From Polynucleobacter sp. JS-Mosq-20-D10 (GTDB lineage: Bacteria > Pseudomonadota > Gammaproteobacteria > Burkholderiales > Burkholderiaceae), in NCBI RefSeq assembly GCF_018687755.1, contig NZ_CP061305.1:805099-869098 (forward strand): a DNA stretch of 64,000 nt, given 5' to 3'. Positions 1-10,662 of this stretch are shown piece by piece. The notes beneath the pieces were generated by a model. That model was not told the DNA's origin. It did no database searches and was given only the letters and a program-made list of their open reading frames with translations. Position 1 is the stretch's first letter. Each line of letters begins with the position of its first letter. The position numbers were made by a program, and so were the translations under genes.

Positions 1-2
1 TG

Positions 3-1385
3 TGGCGTTATGCGGTGATATCACTGATTACGGTATTAACGGGTTGTGCCAGCACTGGAGATTGGTCCTCTGATGTGCCGACACGTCAGGATCCCCGCGC
101 CTCTAACGCAAAACGGGTAAATCTAAAAAATCAATCCGTAAGCGACTTGTACGCACCATCGAGCAACCTCTGGATTCGGATTCGGGATGGCTTTGAGATG
201 GCGCCCATGAATACGCCGCTGGAGATCGAACAAGTACGTTGGCTTAGTGCCCGCCCAGACTATGTTCATCGCTCAATGGCTCGTTCCTCACGCTACTTGT
301 TTTATATCGTGCAAGAGGTGAATGCACGCAAGATGCCAACAGAGATCGCTTTACTTCCGTTTGTCGAAAGCGCATTTGTGACGCACGCCAAATCTAGTGC
401 AAAGGCTATGGGCTTGTGGCAATTTATGCCTGCAACTGGTAAAGATTTTCGATTAACGCAAAACGTTTTTAGGGATGAGCGTAGAGATGTCTTGCAGTCT
501 ACTGATGCGGCCTTGGATTACTTGCAACGTTTGCATAAGCAGTTTGGCAGTTGGGATCTCGCTTTGGCTGCCTACAACTGGGGCGCAGGGAATGTCTCAA
601 AAGCACAGAAACGCAATCTTGCTGCAGGGCTCCCTACGGATTACCTGAGTCTCAAGATGCCCAATGAGACTCGAAACTATGTTCCGAAGTTAATGGCTTA
701 CCGGCAGATTGTTTTGGATCCCAAAGCTTATGGCATTGTTCTGCCGGATTTAGAAAACCATCCTTATTTCGTTGCTGTGGATGTCGGGTCTGATATCGAT
801 GTGGCTCTGGTAATACAGTTGAGCGAAATTCCGGAGGACGAGTTTCATAGTCTGAATCCCTCATTTAATAAGCCGGTCATCTTGAGTAACGCTAATCAGC
901 AAATCTTGCTACCGTTTGGACATGCCGAGGTTTTCCAGGAAAATCTCAAGAAGTACACCAAGCCACTATCTTCTTGGTCGGCAGTACAGGTGACCAAGAC
1001 GGAATCAGTTGAGCAAGCCGCAAAAACGCTAGGTGTTGATGCTGAAACTTTACGAGCAGTCAATGGCATTCCCAAAAGTATGAGAATTCGGTCAGGTTCA
1101 ACGGTTCTAGTGCCTAAAACTAGCCAGCGCCCAGGGGATATCTCAGTGGCATTAGCCGAAAACGGCAGTCTCAATTTGGATAAGTCAGCGCCAAAAAAAT
1201 GCGCAAAGGGGGCTAAATGCCCTGTTACTAAGCCTGTAAAAGCTTCAGCTAAGGGTAATTCTTCTGCAAATCAGCATAAATCCGCATCGACAGGACTTGC
1301 AAAATCTGCGAAAAATGGATCTTCGAATACAACTAGCTCGACTCCCAAGGCTTCAACTGGCAAGGGGGCCAGCAAGATTCAGTAA
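3..1385 (+). CDS. mltD: Membrane-bound lytic murein transglycosylase D-like lipoprotein (5' end outside window)
   Basis: Cleaves the glycan strands of peptidoglycan at the inner face of the outer membrane. The frame stays open to the window edge, so the true start lies upstream. The visible N-terminus is the end of a lipoprotein signal with lipobox LTGC. Counting from an in-frame GTG at 15, the SLT domain spans about residues 105-200 with catalytic Glu near 118, then GLWQFMPAT and the AYNWGAG motif. A single LysM-like domain lies near 320-368, followed by a Lys/Ser/Thr-rich low-complexity tail of about 75 residues. E. coli MltD has two LysM repeats; only one is evident here. The family call is firm, the exact paralogue less so. 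Confidence 0.88.
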   Translation, partial: WRYAVISLITVLTGCASTGDWSSDVPTRQDPRASNAKRVNLKNQSVSDLYAPSSNLWIRIRDGFEMAPMNTPLEIEQVRWLSARPDYVHRSMARSSRYLFYIVQEVNARKMPTEIALLPFVESAFVTHAKSSAKAMGLWQFMPATGKDFRLTQNVFRDERRDVLQSTDAALDYLQRLHKQFGSWDLALAAYNWGAGNVSKAQKRNLAAGLPTDYLSLKMPNETRNYVPKLMAYRQIVLDPKAYGIVLPDLENHPYFVAVDVGSDIDVALVIQLSEIPEDEFHSLNPSFNKPVILSNANQQILLPFGHAEVFQENLKKYTKPLSSWSAVQVTKTESVEQAAKTLGVDAETLRAVNGIPKSMRIRSGSTVLVPKTSQRPGDISVALAENGSLNLDKSAPKKCAKGAKCPVTKPVKASAKGNSSANQHKSASTGLAKSAKNGSSNTTSSTPKASTGKGASKIQ

Positions 1386-1420
1386 ACCCAGACACTTTAA
1401 TTTACTTATTTAGGTTGACC

Positions 1421-3304
1421 ATGTCCTATAAATCAGAACACGAACGCTCCATTAAAGACCCAGATGGATTCTGGGGAGAGCAGTCAAAGCTTATTCATTG
1501 GGAAAAGCCATTTCACAAAGTTCTGGATTACGCAAACCCTCCGTTTGCCAAATGGTTTGAGGGTGGCTTAACCAATCTTTGCTACAACGCAGTTGACCGT
1601 CACCTCAAAGATCGTGCTGAGCAGATCGCTCTAGTCGCTGTTTCAACAGAAACCAATCTAGAAAAAGCATACACATTTAAAGAGCTTTACGAAGAGGTCA
1701 ATCGTATTGCGGCCATCTACAAAGCGAACGGCGTTCAAAAGGGCGATCGTGTGCTGATTTACATGCCGATGATTGCTGAGGCTTGTTTCGCAATGCTCGC
1801 TTGTGCACGCATTGGTGCAATTCACTCCGTGGTGTTTGGTGGCTTTGCATCCCATAGTTTGGCATCACGTATCGATGATGCAAAACCGAAAATGATTGTA
1901 ACTGCAGAAGCGGGCGCGCGTGGTGGTAAGGCAGTCCCTTATAAGCCTTTGCTCGATGAGGCAATCAAGCTGGCGAGCTACAAGCCTGAAAAAGTCCTGA
2001 TCGTGAATCGTGGCCTGACTGAGTTCACCGCAGTGGCTGGTCGCGACTTGGATTACGCAACCGAGCGCCAGAAACACCTCAATGATTTAGTGCCGATTGA
2101 GTGGGTGGATGCAACTCACACTTCATATATTTTGTATACCTCTGGCACCACTGGTAAACCTAAAGGTGTACAACGTGACACCGGTGGTTATGCAGTTGCC
2201 TTGGCTTCCACTATGAAGCATATCTTCTGCGGTAATCCTGGCGAGACCATGTTCTGTACGTCAGATATTGGTTGGGTGGTGGGCCACAGCTACATCATTT
2301 ACGCACCATTGCTGAACGGCATGGCAACCATTCTTTATGAAGGTACGCCCTTGCGTCCTGATGCAGGTATTTGGTGGGAGCTGGTTGAGAAGTACAAAGT
2401 ATCAGTCATGTTCTCTGCACCAACTGCAGTTCGTGTTCTCAAGAAACAAGATCCTGCCTTCTTGACTAAATACGATCTCTCGAGCTTGCGAGCTTTATTC
2501 TTGGCAGGCGAGCCTCTAGATGAGCCAACAGCAACATGGATTCATGATGCGATTAAGAAGCCGATCGTGGATAACTATTGGCAGACAGAAACAGGTTGGC
2601 CGATGTTGGCAATTCAGCGTGGCGTGGAAGTGATGCCACACAAGTTTGGTTCGCCTGGTGTTCCGTCATTTGGTTACAACATGAAGCTATTGGATGATGC
2701 TACTTCGGAAGAATTGGGACCAGATCGGAAGGGCGTTATTGCGATTGAAGGGCCTTTGCCTCCAGGCTGTATGCAAACCGTTTGGGGTGACGATAAGCGT
2801 TTTGTGAGTACTTATTGGGAAACTATCCCCGGTAAGATGATTTACTCTACTTTTGATTGGGGCATTAAAGATGCGGATGGCTACTTCTTTATCTTAGGAC
2901 GAACCGATGATGTGATTAACGTTGCTGGTCATCGCTTAGGCACCCGCGAGATCGAAGAGAGTATTTCTGGTCACCCAAATATCTCAGAAGTGGCAGTAGT
3001 GGGCATTGAGGACAAACTCAAGGGCCAGGCTGCGATCGCCTTTGTGATTCCAAAGGATGCCTCTGATACAGCTACTCTAGAAGCAGAGTGCATGAAAACT
3101 GTCGACACCACATTAGGTGCAATTGCTCGTCCAGGCCGCGTTTATGTGGTTACGGCTTTGCCCAAGACACGTTCAGGCAAGATCGTCCGCCGCGCTCTCC
3201 AGGCTGTAGCTGAGGGGCGCGATCCAGGTGATATCAGTACCATGGAAGATCAAACCGTTTTAGCTCAAATTAAGACCATCATCGAACACAGCGCAAAGTC
3301 TTAA
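1421..3304 (+). CDS. prpE: Propionyl-CoA synthetase
   Basis: AMP-forming acyl-CoA synthetase of 627 residues that activates propionate (and probably acetate) to the CoA thioester. The N-terminus (SIKDPDGFW, then LDYANPPFAKWFEGG) is the PrpE-type ACAS N-domain. The AMP-binding motif YTSGTTGKPKG and the C-terminal TRSGKIVRR with the catalytic lysine are intact. An in-frame TTG two codons upstream (1415) is possible, but the ATG at 1421 fits the family N-terminus. The gene stands alone and is followed by a clear terminator; no prpBCD genes lie in the window. PrpE is preferred over Acs because of length and N-terminal similarity. Confidence 0.92.
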   Translation: MSYKSEHERSIKDPDGFWGEQSKLIHWEKPFHKVLDYANPPFAKWFEGGLTNLCYNAVDRHLKDRAEQIALVAVSTETNLEKAYTFKELYEEVNRIAAIYKANGVQKGDRVLIYMPMIAEACFAMLACARIGAIHSVVFGGFASHSLASRIDDAKPKMIVTAEAGARGGKAVPYKPLLDEAIKLASYKPEKVLIVNRGLTEFTAVAGRDLDYATERQKHLNDLVPIEWVDATHTSYILYTSGTTGKPKGVQRDTGGYAVALASTMKHIFCGNPGETMFCTSDIGWVVGHSYIIYAPLLNGMATILYEGTPLRPDAGIWWELVEKYKVSVMFSAPTAVRVLKKQDPAFLTKYDLSSLRALFLAGEPLDEPTATWIHDAIKKPIVDNYWQTETGWPMLAIQRGVEVMPHKFGSPGVPSFGYNMKLLDDATSEELGPDRKGVIAIEGPLPPGCMQTVWGDDKRFVSTYWETIPGKMIYSTFDWGIKDADGYFFILGRTDDVINVAGHRLGTREIEESISGHPNISEVAVVGIEDKLKGQAAIAFVIPKDASDTATLEAECMKTVDTTLGAIARPGRVYVVTALPKTRSGKIVRRALQAVAEGRDPGDISTMEDQTVLAQIKTIIEHSAKS

Positions 3305-3325
3305 ACCTAGCTTGGTAGCATCAAA

Positions 3326-3361
3326 AACAAGCCCCTGTGTCGTGTGACTCAGGGGCTTGTT
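3326..3361 (+). terminator. Intrinsic terminator of prpE
   Basis: Perfect 12-bp inverted repeat, AACAAGCCCCTG and CAGGGGCTTGTT, around a 12-nt loop just after the prpE stop. The T-tract is short (TTACCTT). Confidence 0.7.
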
Positions 3362-3540
3362 ACCTTGCAAGCCCGATTGGCTGGGAATCCAAGGGTTTAT
3401 ACGCAAAAATGGTATGATTGATGGGTTCAAAACTTAATAAATTACCCTAGCGCTTAAAGACACTCACCTCCCGCACAAACATTTCTGGGTTGGTCTTTTT
3501 GGGGTGTTGAGCGTCGGATGGAGCAGGGACTGGAGATGGT

Positions 3541-4743
3541 TTGTCACCCTTGCTTCCTTCTTTTCCTCCCGCCGTGTTGGCTTTAGCTGACGGCACTATA
3601 TTTCCCGGTTTTAGTATTGGCGCTCCTGGCGACACTACCGGCGAAGTTGTTTTCAATACCGCACTTACTGGCTATCAAGAGATCATTACTGATCCTAGTT
3701 ATTCACGCCAAATTGTCACCTTGACTTATCCACACATCGGAAACGTTGGGGTAAATGGGCAAGATGCTGAGTCCGATCAGATTCATGCGGCTGGCTTGGT
3801 TGTGAAAGACCTTTCTAAGCGTGTCTCGAATTTCCGTTCTGAAGAAAGTCTGGATAGCTACCTCATAAAAGCGGGCGTAGTGGGCATCTCTGGTATCGAC
3901 ACCCGTAAGCTCACTCGTATTCTGCGTGATAAGGGCGCCCAGTCTGGCGCGATTGTCGCCGGCAAGATGGGTGATGACGTAGAGGCCCTCGGTAAGAAAG
4001 CCTTGGAACTGGCTAAAGCCTTCCCGGGTATGGCTGGTTTAGATTTGGCTAAAGTCGTGACAACAAAAACTCCATACCAATGGCGTGAAGCTGAGTGGGA
4101 CCTGCATGGCCCTGACGATGCCCCTGCATACAGATCCTTAGATGTCAGCAAGCCAATCAAAAAAGTCGTTGCCTATGATTTTGGTGTGAAGCGCAATATT
4201 TTGCGCATGCTCACCGAACGTGGTTGCGAGTTAACTATTGTTCCTGCGCAAACCAGTGCCGCCGAAGTGTTAGCAATGAATCCCGACGGTGTGTTCTTAT
4301 CAAATGGCCCCGGAGATCCTGGTCCTTGCGATTACGCAATTGCTGCTGCAAAAGAAATTATTGAGAAGGGTGTTCCGACTTTCGGCATTTGCTTGGGCCA
4401 CCAAATTATGGGTTTAGCTGCTGGCGCTAAAACCTTGAAAATGAAGTTTGGTCACCATGGTGCAAACCACCCTGTAAAAGATTTGGATACGGGGCGCGTA
4501 GCGATTACTTCTCAGAATCATGGCTTTGCAGTTGATGCGAAAACTTTACCTGACAATATTCGTGTTACGCACGTGTCTTTATTTGATGGATCACTGCAAG
4601 GCCTGGCTTGGAAAGATAAGCCTGCTTTGTGTTTCCAAGGGCACCCTGAGGCCTCACCGGGCCCTCACGATATTGCCTATTTATTTGATCGTTTTGTGGA
4701 GCTCATGAATGCTGCAGCTGTTGGTAATAAGGGGGGCAAATAA
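3541..4743 (+). CDS. carA: Carbamoyl-phosphate synthase small subunit
   Basis: Glutamine amidotransferase subunit that hydrolyses glutamine and passes ammonia to CarB for arginine and pyrimidine synthesis. The N-terminal CPSase small-chain domain ([20 protein letters not shown]) is followed by a class I GATase domain with nucleophile Cys near 284 in GICLGHQ and the HPEAS motif. No ATG exists between the upstream in-frame stop (3508) and the conserved start of the domain. TTG at 3541 has GGAG at the right spacing and was chosen; TTG at 3550 is the alternative. The stop overlaps the carB start by one base (TAATG), so the two subunits are probably translationally coupled. Confidence 0.94.
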   Translation: MSPLLPSFPPAVLALADGTIFPGFSIGAPGDTTGEVVFNTALTGYQEIITDPSYSRQIVTLTYPHIGNVGVNGQDAESDQIHAAGLVVKDLSKRVSNFRSEESLDSYLIKAGVVGISGIDTRKLTRILRDKGAQSGAIVAGKMGDDVEALGKKALELAKAFPGMAGLDLAKVVTTKTPYQWREAEWDLHGPDDAPAYRSLDVSKPIKKVVAYDFGVKRNILRMLTERGCELTIVPAQTSAAEVLAMNPDGVFLSNGPGDPGPCDYAIAAAKEIIEKGVPTFGICLGHQIMGLAAGAKTLKMKFGHHGANHPVKDLDTGRVAITSQNHGFAVDAKTLPDNIRVTHVSLFDGSLQGLAWKDKPALCFQGHPEASPGPHDIAYLFDRFVELMNAAAVGNKGGK

Positions 4744-7700
4744 TGCCTAAGCGTAGCGACATTAAGAGCATTCTCATTATTGGCGCTGGTCCAATTGTGA
4801 TTGGACAGGCCTGTGAGTTTGATTATTCTGGTGCACAAGCTTGTAAAGCCCTGCGTGATGAAGGTTACAAAGTTATTTTGGTGAACAGCAATCCTGCCAC
4901 CATCATGACTGACCCAGAGATGGCGGATGTGACATACATCGAGCCAATTACTTGGGAGGTAGTGGAACGCATTATTGCCACAGAGAAACCCGATGCCATT
5001 TTGCCAACGATGGGCGGTCAAACTGCTTTGAACTGCGCACTCGATTTACATCGCCACGGTGTTCTTGAAAAATACGGTTGCGAATTGATTGGCGCTTCAC
5101 CAGAGGCGATTGATAAAGCGGAAGACCGTCAAAAGTTTAAAGATGCGATGACCAAGATTGGTCTAGGATCTGCGAAGTCTGGCATTGCGCACTCCATGGA
5201 TGAAGCCCATGAAGTACAGCAACGTATTCAGAAAGAAACTGGCAGCTTAGGTTTCCCAGTCGTGATTCGGCCTTCATTCACTATGGGCGGATCAGGCGGT
5301 GGTATCGCTTATAACCGCGAAGAATTCGAAGAGATTTGTAAACGCGGTTTAGATTTATCACCAACCCGCGAGCTCTTGATTGAAGAGTCCCTCTTGGGTT
5401 GGAAAGAGTTCGAGATGGAAGTGGTGCGTGACCGTGCCGATAACTGCATCATCGTTTGCTCAATTGAAAATTTAGACCCAATGGGTGTGCACACTGGTGA
5501 CTCGATTACGGTTGCTCCTGCGCAAACTTTGACGGACAAAGAGTATCAAATTCTGCGCAACTCTTCGATTGCGGTTTTGCGTGAGATTGGTGTGGATACT
5601 GGTGGTTCAAACGTGCAGTTCTCGATTAACCCAGTCGATGGTCGCATGATCGTCATTGAGATGAACCCACGTGTATCACGTTCATCTGCATTGGCTTCTA
5701 AAGCAACTGGTTTCCCGATTGCTAAGATCGCTGCGAAGCTGGCAGTGGGTTACACCTTAGATGAGTTAAAAAATGACATCACTGGTGGCGCAACTCCCGC
5801 ATCCTTTGAGCCATCGATTGACTATGTTGTGACAAAGATTCCTCGCTTTGCGTTTGAGAAGTTCCCGCAAGCAGATTCACGTTTAACCACGCAGATGAAG
5901 TCCGTGGGCGAGGTGATGGCTATTGGCCGTACATTCCAAGAATCATTCCAAAAAGCATTACGGGGTTTAGAGGTTGGTGTTGATGGTCTTGATGAAGTTT
6001 CTACTGATCTGGATGACATCATTCAAGAAATCGGTGAGCCAGGCCCAGATCGTATTTGGTATTTGGCAGATGCTTTCCGTATGGGTATGGGCTTGGATGA
6101 GGTTTACAACGAGACGAAGGTGGACCCTTGGTTCTTGGAGCAAATCGAAGAACTCATCACTATGGAGACTGAGCTCAAGCAGCGCAAGCTCGATAGCTTG
6201 TCAGCACCGGAGTTGCGTTTCATTAAGCAAAAAGGTTTCTCAGATCGCCGCTTAGCGAAATTATTGGGAGTAGACCCCTCTTCCGTTCGCGCAGCACGTC
6301 ATCGCCTCAAAGTGGTTCCGGTCTACAAGCGGGTAGATACCTGCGCTGCTGAGTTCTCAACGAATACGGCGTATCTGTACTCCACCTACGAAGCTGAGCA
6401 TGGCGAGTGCGAATCTCAGCCAAGCAATAAAGATAAGATTATGGTTTTGGGTGGTGGCCCTAACCGTATCGGTCAAGGTATTGAGTTTGATTACTGCTGC
6501 GTTCATGCCGCCTTAGCAATGCGCGAAGATGGTTATGAAACCATCATGGTGAACTGCAATCCAGAAACGGTTTCTACTGACTACGACACATCCGATCGCT
6601 TGTACTTCGAGCCTTTGACTCTGGAGGATGTTCTAGAGATCGTCGCCATTGAAAAGCCAAAAGGCGTCATCGTTCAGTATGGTGGCCAAACTCCGTTGAA
6701 GCTGGCTTTGGATCTCGAGGCTAATGGCGTACCAATTATCGGTACGTCACCAGACATGATTGATGCTGCAGAAGATCGTGAGCGCTTTCAAAAGTTATTA
6801 CATGAGTTGAATTTGCGTCAGCCGCCTAATCGTACCGCCCGTGCGGAAGATGAGGCTCTGAAGCTTGCTGAAGAAATTGGTTATCCATTGGTAGTTCGAC
6901 CTTCCTACGTATTAGGTGGCCGCGCCATGGAAATCGTTCACGATGGCCGTGATCTTGAGCGCTATATGCGCGAGGCAGTCAAGGTTTCTCATGACTCTCC
7001 AGTATTGCTAGATCGCTTCCTGAACGATGCGATTGAGTGTGATGTGGACTGCATTAGTGACGGTCAGCAGGTATTTATCGGTGGTGTGATGGAGCACATT
7101 GAGCAAGCTGGTGTTCACTCAGGTGACTCTGCCTGTTCATTGCCGCCGTATTCCTTATCCGACGAGACGATTGCAGAAATCAAACGTCAAACCGCAGCGA
7201 TGGCGAAAGGTCTGAACGTAGTTGGTTTGATGAACGTACAGTTTGCGATTCAGCACGTCGATGGTAAAGATGTTATCTATGTGCTTGAAGTGAACCCACG
7301 CGCCTCTCGTACCGTGCCATTTGTATCGAAAGCAACTGGTTTGCAGTTAGCCAAGATTGCAGCTCGCTGCATGGTGGGTCAAACGCTAGAACAGCAGGGC
7401 ATTCTGAATGAAGTTAAGCCAGCTTACTACTCGGTAAAAGAAGCTGTGTTCCCATTCAACAAGTTCCCAGGCATTGACCCGATCTTAGGGCCAGAGATGC
7501 GCTCTACAGGTGAGGTAATGGGTGTTGGTAGAACTTTCGGAGAGGCGCTCTTCAAATCGCAATTAGGTGCCGGAATTAAATTACCTAAGAGTGGCACTGT
7601 GTTGTTAACCGTGAAAGATAGCGATAAGCCTAAAGCAGTTGAAGTTGCTAAGCTTTTGCATCAATTGGGATTCCCAATGGTTGCTACAAAAGGTACTGCC

Positions 7701-8006
7701 GCAGCTATTGAGGCAACTGGCTTACCGGTACGCGTAGTTAATAAGGTTAAGGATGGCCGACCACACATTGTTGACTTGATCAAGAATGGTGAGATCTCTC
7801 TGGTATTTACTACTGTTGATGAAACTCGTACTGCAATTGCAGATTCACGCTCTATTCGTACTAGCGCTCAAGCTAATAATGTGACTTACTACACTACGAT
7901 TAGTGCGGCACGCGCGGTAATGGATGGTTTGATGGCATCTCAAAATGGTAACAAAGGGTCGCTTGAGGTGTATTCATTGCAAAATCTACACAAGACTCTC
8001 AATTAA
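4743..8006 (+). CDS. carB: Carbamoyl-phosphate synthase large subunit
   Basis: 1087-residue subunit that makes carbamoyl phosphate from bicarbonate, ammonia and two ATP. It shows the expected internal duplication: two ATP-grasp halves, each starting with a nucleotide-binding segment ([11 protein letters not shown] near residue 12; [12 protein letters not shown] near 565), an oligomerization segment between them, and a C-terminal MGS-like allosteric domain from about 950. The length is normal for the family. It lies in an operon-like row with carA upstream and greA 19 bases downstream. Confidence 0.96.
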   Translation: MPKRSDIKSILIIGAGPIVIGQACEFDYSGAQACKALRDEGYKVILVNSNPATIMTDPEMADVTYIEPITWEVVERIIATEKPDAILPTMGGQTALNCALDLHRHGVLEKYGCELIGASPEAIDKAEDRQKFKDAMTKIGLGSAKSGIAHSMDEAHEVQQRIQKETGSLGFPVVIRPSFTMGGSGGGIAYNREEFEEICKRGLDLSPTRELLIEESLLGWKEFEMEVVRDRADNCIIVCSIENLDPMGVHTGDSITVAPAQTLTDKEYQILRNSSIAVLREIGVDTGGSNVQFSINPVDGRMIVIEMNPRVSRSSALASKATGFPIAKIAAKLAVGYTLDELKNDITGGATPASFEPSIDYVVTKIPRFAFEKFPQADSRLTTQMKSVGEVMAIGRTFQESFQKALRGLEVGVDGLDEVSTDLDDIIQEIGEPGPDRIWYLADAFRMGMGLDEVYNETKVDPWFLEQIEELITMETELKQRKLDSLSAPELRFIKQKGFSDRRLAKLLGVDPSSVRAARHRLKVVPVYKRVDTCAAEFSTNTAYLYSTYEAEHGECESQPSNKDKIMVLGGGPNRIGQGIEFDYCCVHAALAMREDGYETIMVNCNPETVSTDYDTSDRLYFEPLTLEDVLEIVAIEKPKGVIVQYGGQTPLKLALDLEANGVPIIGTSPDMIDAAEDRERFQKLLHELNLRQPPNRTARAEDEALKLAEEIGYPLVVRPSYVLGGRAMEIVHDGRDLERYMREAVKVSHDSPVLLDRFLNDAIECDVDCISDGQQVFIGGVMEHIEQAGVHSGDSACSLPPYSLSDETIAEIKRQTAAMAKGLNVVGLMNVQFAIQHVDGKDVIYVLEVNPRASRTVPFVSKATGLQLAKIAARCMVGQTLEQQGILNEVKPAYYSVKEAVFPFNKFPGIDPILGPEMRSTGEVMGVGRTFGEALFKSQLGAGIKLPKSGTVLLTVKDSDKPKAVEVAKLLHQLGFPMVATKGTAAAIEATGLPVRVVNKVKDGRPHIVDLIKNGEISLVFTTVDETRTAIADSRSIRTSAQANNVTYYTTISAARAVMDGLMASQNGNKGSLEVYSLQNLHKTLN

Positions 8007-8025
8007 ATTAAATGAGGTAAGAAGC

Positions 8026-8502
8026 ATGAACACAATTCCGATTACCAAGCGTGGCGCAGAGCTCCTGAAAGAAGAGTTGCATCGCTTAAAGCATGTAGAG
8101 CGTCCATCCGTGATTAATGCAATCTCTGAAGCGCGTGCACAAGGCGATCTATCTGAGAATGCAGAGTATGACGCTGCCAAAGAGAAGCAAGGCTTTATTG
8201 AAGGTCGTATTCAGGAGCTTGAAGGAAAGCTATCTGCAGCGCAAATCATTGATCCGGCCACTTTGGATGTCAACGGTCGCGTAGTATTTGGTGCTACGGT
8301 AGATCTTGAAGACTTAGAAGATGGTACCAAGCTCACTTATCAAATTGTAGGTGACGATGAGGCCGATATCGCAGTCAATAAGATCTCGATTAGCTCGCCT
8401 ATTGCTCGCGCTTTGATTGGTAAAGAAGAGGGCGATGTGGTTGCAGTTCAGGCTCCCGGCGGCAATCGCGAAGTAGAGATTCTCGCGGTCCGTTACCTCT
8501 AA
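8026..8502 (+). CDS. greA: Transcription elongation factor GreA
   Basis: 158-residue factor that stimulates transcript cleavage by backtracked RNA polymerase. The N-terminal coiled coil ([26 protein letters not shown], with the acidic tip residues) and the C-terminal FKBP-like GreA/GreB domain ending [10 protein letters not shown] are complete. ATG 8026 has GAGG nine bases upstream; the frame is open 81 bases further back into carB, but that extension matches nothing in the family. Co-orientation and short spacing suggest read-through from carAB, a common arrangement in betaproteobacteria. Confidence 0.95.
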   Translation: MNTIPITKRGAELLKEELHRLKHVERPSVINAISEARAQGDLSENAEYDAAKEKQGFIEGRIQELEGKLSAAQIIDPATLDVNGRVVFGATVDLEDLEDGTKLTYQIVGDDEADIAVNKISISSPIARALIGKEEGDVVAVQAPGGNREVEILAVRYL

Positions 8503-8519
8503 TACAAAGCAGAGTCCAT

Positions 8520-9005
8520 ATGCAGACTTTAGAGACTCCGAATCATATGGGGGCTCAAAGACTTTTTATTGTGATTGCTGGTTTATGGGTAGGCAGCATC
8601 CTGACTGTGGGCTACTTGGTTGCCCCAGCTATTTTCAGTACGATGACTGATCGACAAGCTGCCGGAATGGTTGCTGGCAGCATCTTTAAATTGGAGGCCT
8701 ACCTCAGCTTGATTGTGTGCATTGGTCTCATGGTTCTAGCCAATCTCTTGGTTAATCGCGGGCTTAATCAATTTAGGCTTATTCGTTGGCTCTTATTGGC
8801 AATGCTACTCTGTGCAATCGCAGCTAGCTTTATCTTGATCCCCTGGATGAACACCTTGAGAGATGATGCCCTTATTCAAGGTATGCCAGTCATGCTTTCT
8901 CCCTCAGCCACTGTGTTCGGAAGGTTGCATGGCGTCTCCAGCATGCTGTTTATGCTGCAGAGTCTTTTGGGAATCTTTTTGGTCTGGCGACTAACTAAGA
9001 GGTAA
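8520..9005 (+). CDS. DUF4149-type integral membrane protein
   Basis: 161-residue protein with four hydrophobic segments (about residues 15-35, 56-76, 85-105, 137-157). The early motif GLWVGSILTVGYLVAPAIF followed by a short charged loop is typical of DUF4149 proteins, which in Burkholderiales commonly lie near greA and carAB. The function is unknown. The gene starts 17 bases after greA and ends the rightward unit at a bidirectional terminator. ATG 8547 is an alternative start nearer the first membrane segment. Confidence 0.75.
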   Translation: MQTLETPNHMGAQRLFIVIAGLWVGSILTVGYLVAPAIFSTMTDRQAAGMVAGSIFKLEAYLSLIVCIGLMVLANLLVNRGLNQFRLIRWLLLAMLLCAIAASFILIPWMNTLRDDALIQGMPVMLSPSATVFGRLHGVSSMLFMLQSLLGIFLVWRLTKR

Positions 9006-9038
9006 GTTAAGTCAAAAGCAAGTTAAAAGAAGTGCAAT

Positions 9039-9066
9039 AAAAAACGCCGACTAGCGACGTTTTTTT
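9039..9066. terminator. Bidirectional terminator between convergent genes
   Basis: A-tract and CG arm (AAAAAACG) and its complement (CGTTTTTT) close an imperfect stem with CG/GC pairs inside. The A and T runs at both ends give a U-tract to either strand, fitting the convergent DUF4149 and YhbY genes. Confidence 0.7.
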
Positions 9067-9095
9067 AGCTACAGTACTTTTTAATACTCTAGAGT

Positions 9096-9722
9096 TCAAG
9101 AGCCCAATGATTTCTTCTTAGTGCTACTCATGCGTACCTTGCGTTTCTTGATTGGGGCAGGTGCTGCAACTGCTTTGCGGTAGCCGGGTGAAGACCAACC
9201 AATTTTTGATTCAGCAGCATCAGCACGAAGAACCCGTTTCTTAGGGGCAGCGCTTTTGACCGCAGCTGCTCTTTCAAAGGGCGACTTGCTAGCAGCTAAG
9301 CGTCGATCTGATCTCTCAGAAGTGCTAGTACGAATGCCAGCTTTCGCTATCACACGATTTGGCTGGCGCTTAGTACGGGGTGCTTGTAATGTCTTTTTAG
9401 TTTGTTTACTAGATCTACTCAAATTCACGAGTGCTGCATCGACAATATCAATCGGCTTCCAGAGCACCAGCAATTTTCCAATGTGCTGAACGGGTGCGGC
9501 GCCTAGCTTGTCGCAGAGCTCCTCATAGATAGCGATGCGTGATTCACGATCATCGCCAAAAACGCGAACTTTAATCAAGCCGTGATGAGAGATGGCTGAT
9601 TTAGCCTCTTTAATCACCGCAGGGGTCAGGCCATCTCCACCAATCATGACGACTGGGCTGAGCCCATGAGCGTCAGCTTTAAGGGATTTCCGCTGTGCGG
9701 GTGTAATAGTAAGTGCAGTCAT
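9096..9722 (-). CDS. yhbY: YhbY-type CRM-domain RNA-binding protein with long basic tail
   Basis: Residues 1-97 form a CRS1/YhbY (CRM) domain: LTPAQRKSLKADAHGLSPVV, the GGDGLT turn in place of the usual GxxG-type loop, and the HHGLIKVRVFGD strand. YhbY associates with pre-50S ribosomal particles. This protein has an extra stretch of about 110 residues rich in Lys, Arg, Ser and Ala, while E. coli YhbY ends near residue 97. The tail is probably disordered and RNA-binding. It is divergent from rlmE, an rRNA methyltransferase, so both genes point to large-subunit maturation. Domain call is firm; the role of the tail is unknown. Confidence 0.85.
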   Translation of the reverse strand: MTALTITPAQRKSLKADAHGLSPVVMIGGDGLTPAVIKEAKSAISHHGLIKVRVFGDDRESRIAIYEELCDKLGAAPVQHIGKLLVLWKPIDIVDAALVNLSRSSKQTKKTLQAPRTKRQPNRVIAKAGIRTSTSERSDRRLAASKSPFERAAAVKSAAPKKRVLRADAAESKIGWSSPGYRKAVAAPAPIKKRKVRMSSTKKKSLGS

Positions 9723-9860
9723 GGGCTCGATGATAGAGCATTAGGGCTTGTAAAACAGGGCTTTCGGCTTTGTTTGAGTCAATATCAAGATGTTTCCAGT
9801 CGATTCCTTTTGCCTTGTAGAGCATAAACAAGGAAAATGATTAGTGAAAGTGGGTAAGTT

Positions 9861-10535
9861 GTGGCAAAGAATAAATTTAATAAAAGTTGGTTACAGGATC
9901 ACCTAAATGATCCGTACGTGAAGATGGCTCAAAAAGAGGGTTATCGCGCACGAGCCGTGTATAAGCTGAGCGAAATAGATGAGCAGGATCGACTCATCAA
10001 AGCAGGTATGACGATTGTGGATCTCGGAAGCGCCCCTGGGAGCTGGTCTCAGTACGCCCGCAATCGCCTGACTGAGCTCGGTAAAAATAACCCCAATATT
10101 GAATCTGGTAAGCCAGATGGAATCATTATTGCGATCGATATTCTGCCGATGGAGGATATTGCAGACGTTTCCTTTATTCAGGGGGATTTTCGCGAGGATG
10201 AGGGTTTAAAGGCGCTGGAGGCACTTTTACCGGCAAATGCAGGTGGAAAAGTCGATTTTGTGATGTCTGATATGGCCCCTAATTTATCCGGAGTGGGGGT
10301 GGCGGATGCGGCCCGAATGGCCTTTTTGGCTGAAATTGCCTTGGATTTTTCAGTTCAGCACTTGAAGTCTGATGGGGCTTTATTGATTAAGTGCTTTAAC
10401 GGTAGCGGCTACAGTCAGATCGTGGAATCCTTTAAAAAGGTCTTTAAATCAGTGGCTTCCAGAAAGCCAAAAGCCTCTAGAGCCAAGTCCTCAGAAATCT
10501 TTTTACTCGGCCGAGACCTTAAAGCACCCAAATAA
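9861..10535 (+). CDS. rlmE: 23S rRNA 2'-O-ribose methyltransferase RlmE (FtsJ)
   Basis: 224-residue SAM-dependent enzyme that methylates U2552 of 23S rRNA in the A-loop. SAM motif I reads [14 protein letters not shown]. The K-D-K-E catalytic set is recognisable: Lys in the N-terminal [12 protein letters not shown] segment, Asp in VMSDMAPN, Lys in [11 protein letters not shown], and a Glu near the end ([10 protein letters not shown]). The start is GTG 9861; no better ATG exists. It precedes ftsH, the classical ftsJ-ftsH order. Confidence 0.94.
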   Translation: MAKNKFNKSWLQDHLNDPYVKMAQKEGYRARAVYKLSEIDEQDRLIKAGMTIVDLGSAPGSWSQYARNRLTELGKNNPNIESGKPDGIIIAIDILPMEDIADVSFIQGDFREDEGLKALEALLPANAGGKVDFVMSDMAPNLSGVGVADAARMAFLAEIALDFSVQHLKSDGALLIKCFNGSGYSQIVESFKKVFKSVASRKPKASRAKSSEIFLLGRDLKAPK

Positions 10536-10554
10536 CCCCCCAAAAGAAGGGGTT
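10534..10554 (+). terminator. Weak hairpin after rlmE
   Basis: Six-bp stem AACCCC/GGGGTT with a nine-base A-rich loop immediately after the stop, followed by TTATAAAATAAATT. It may only attenuate transcription into ftsH. Confidence 0.4.
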
Positions 10555-10635
10555 TATAAAATAAATTAGCTCTTCGCTATTGAAAAAGCCTAGTAGTAGA
10601 ATCAAATACTTAGGTATAGCAATCCGCTTTAACTC

Positions 10636-10649
10636 CCGGATTAATCCGG
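10636..10649. promoter_or_regulatory. Perfect 14-bp palindrome ahead of ftsH
   Basis: CCGGATTAATCCGG is a perfect palindrome that ends one base before the AAAGG ribosome-binding region of ftsH. It could be an operator or a small mRNA hairpin influencing initiation; nothing in the window identifies a binding protein. Confidence 0.35.
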
Positions 10650-10662
10650 CAAAGGTCTCCTT

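Noticed and set aside
3447..3656. Minus-strand ORF of 69 codons over the carA start
   Set aside because: It overlaps the conserved carA N-terminus and has no protein-like features; the carA reading is certain.
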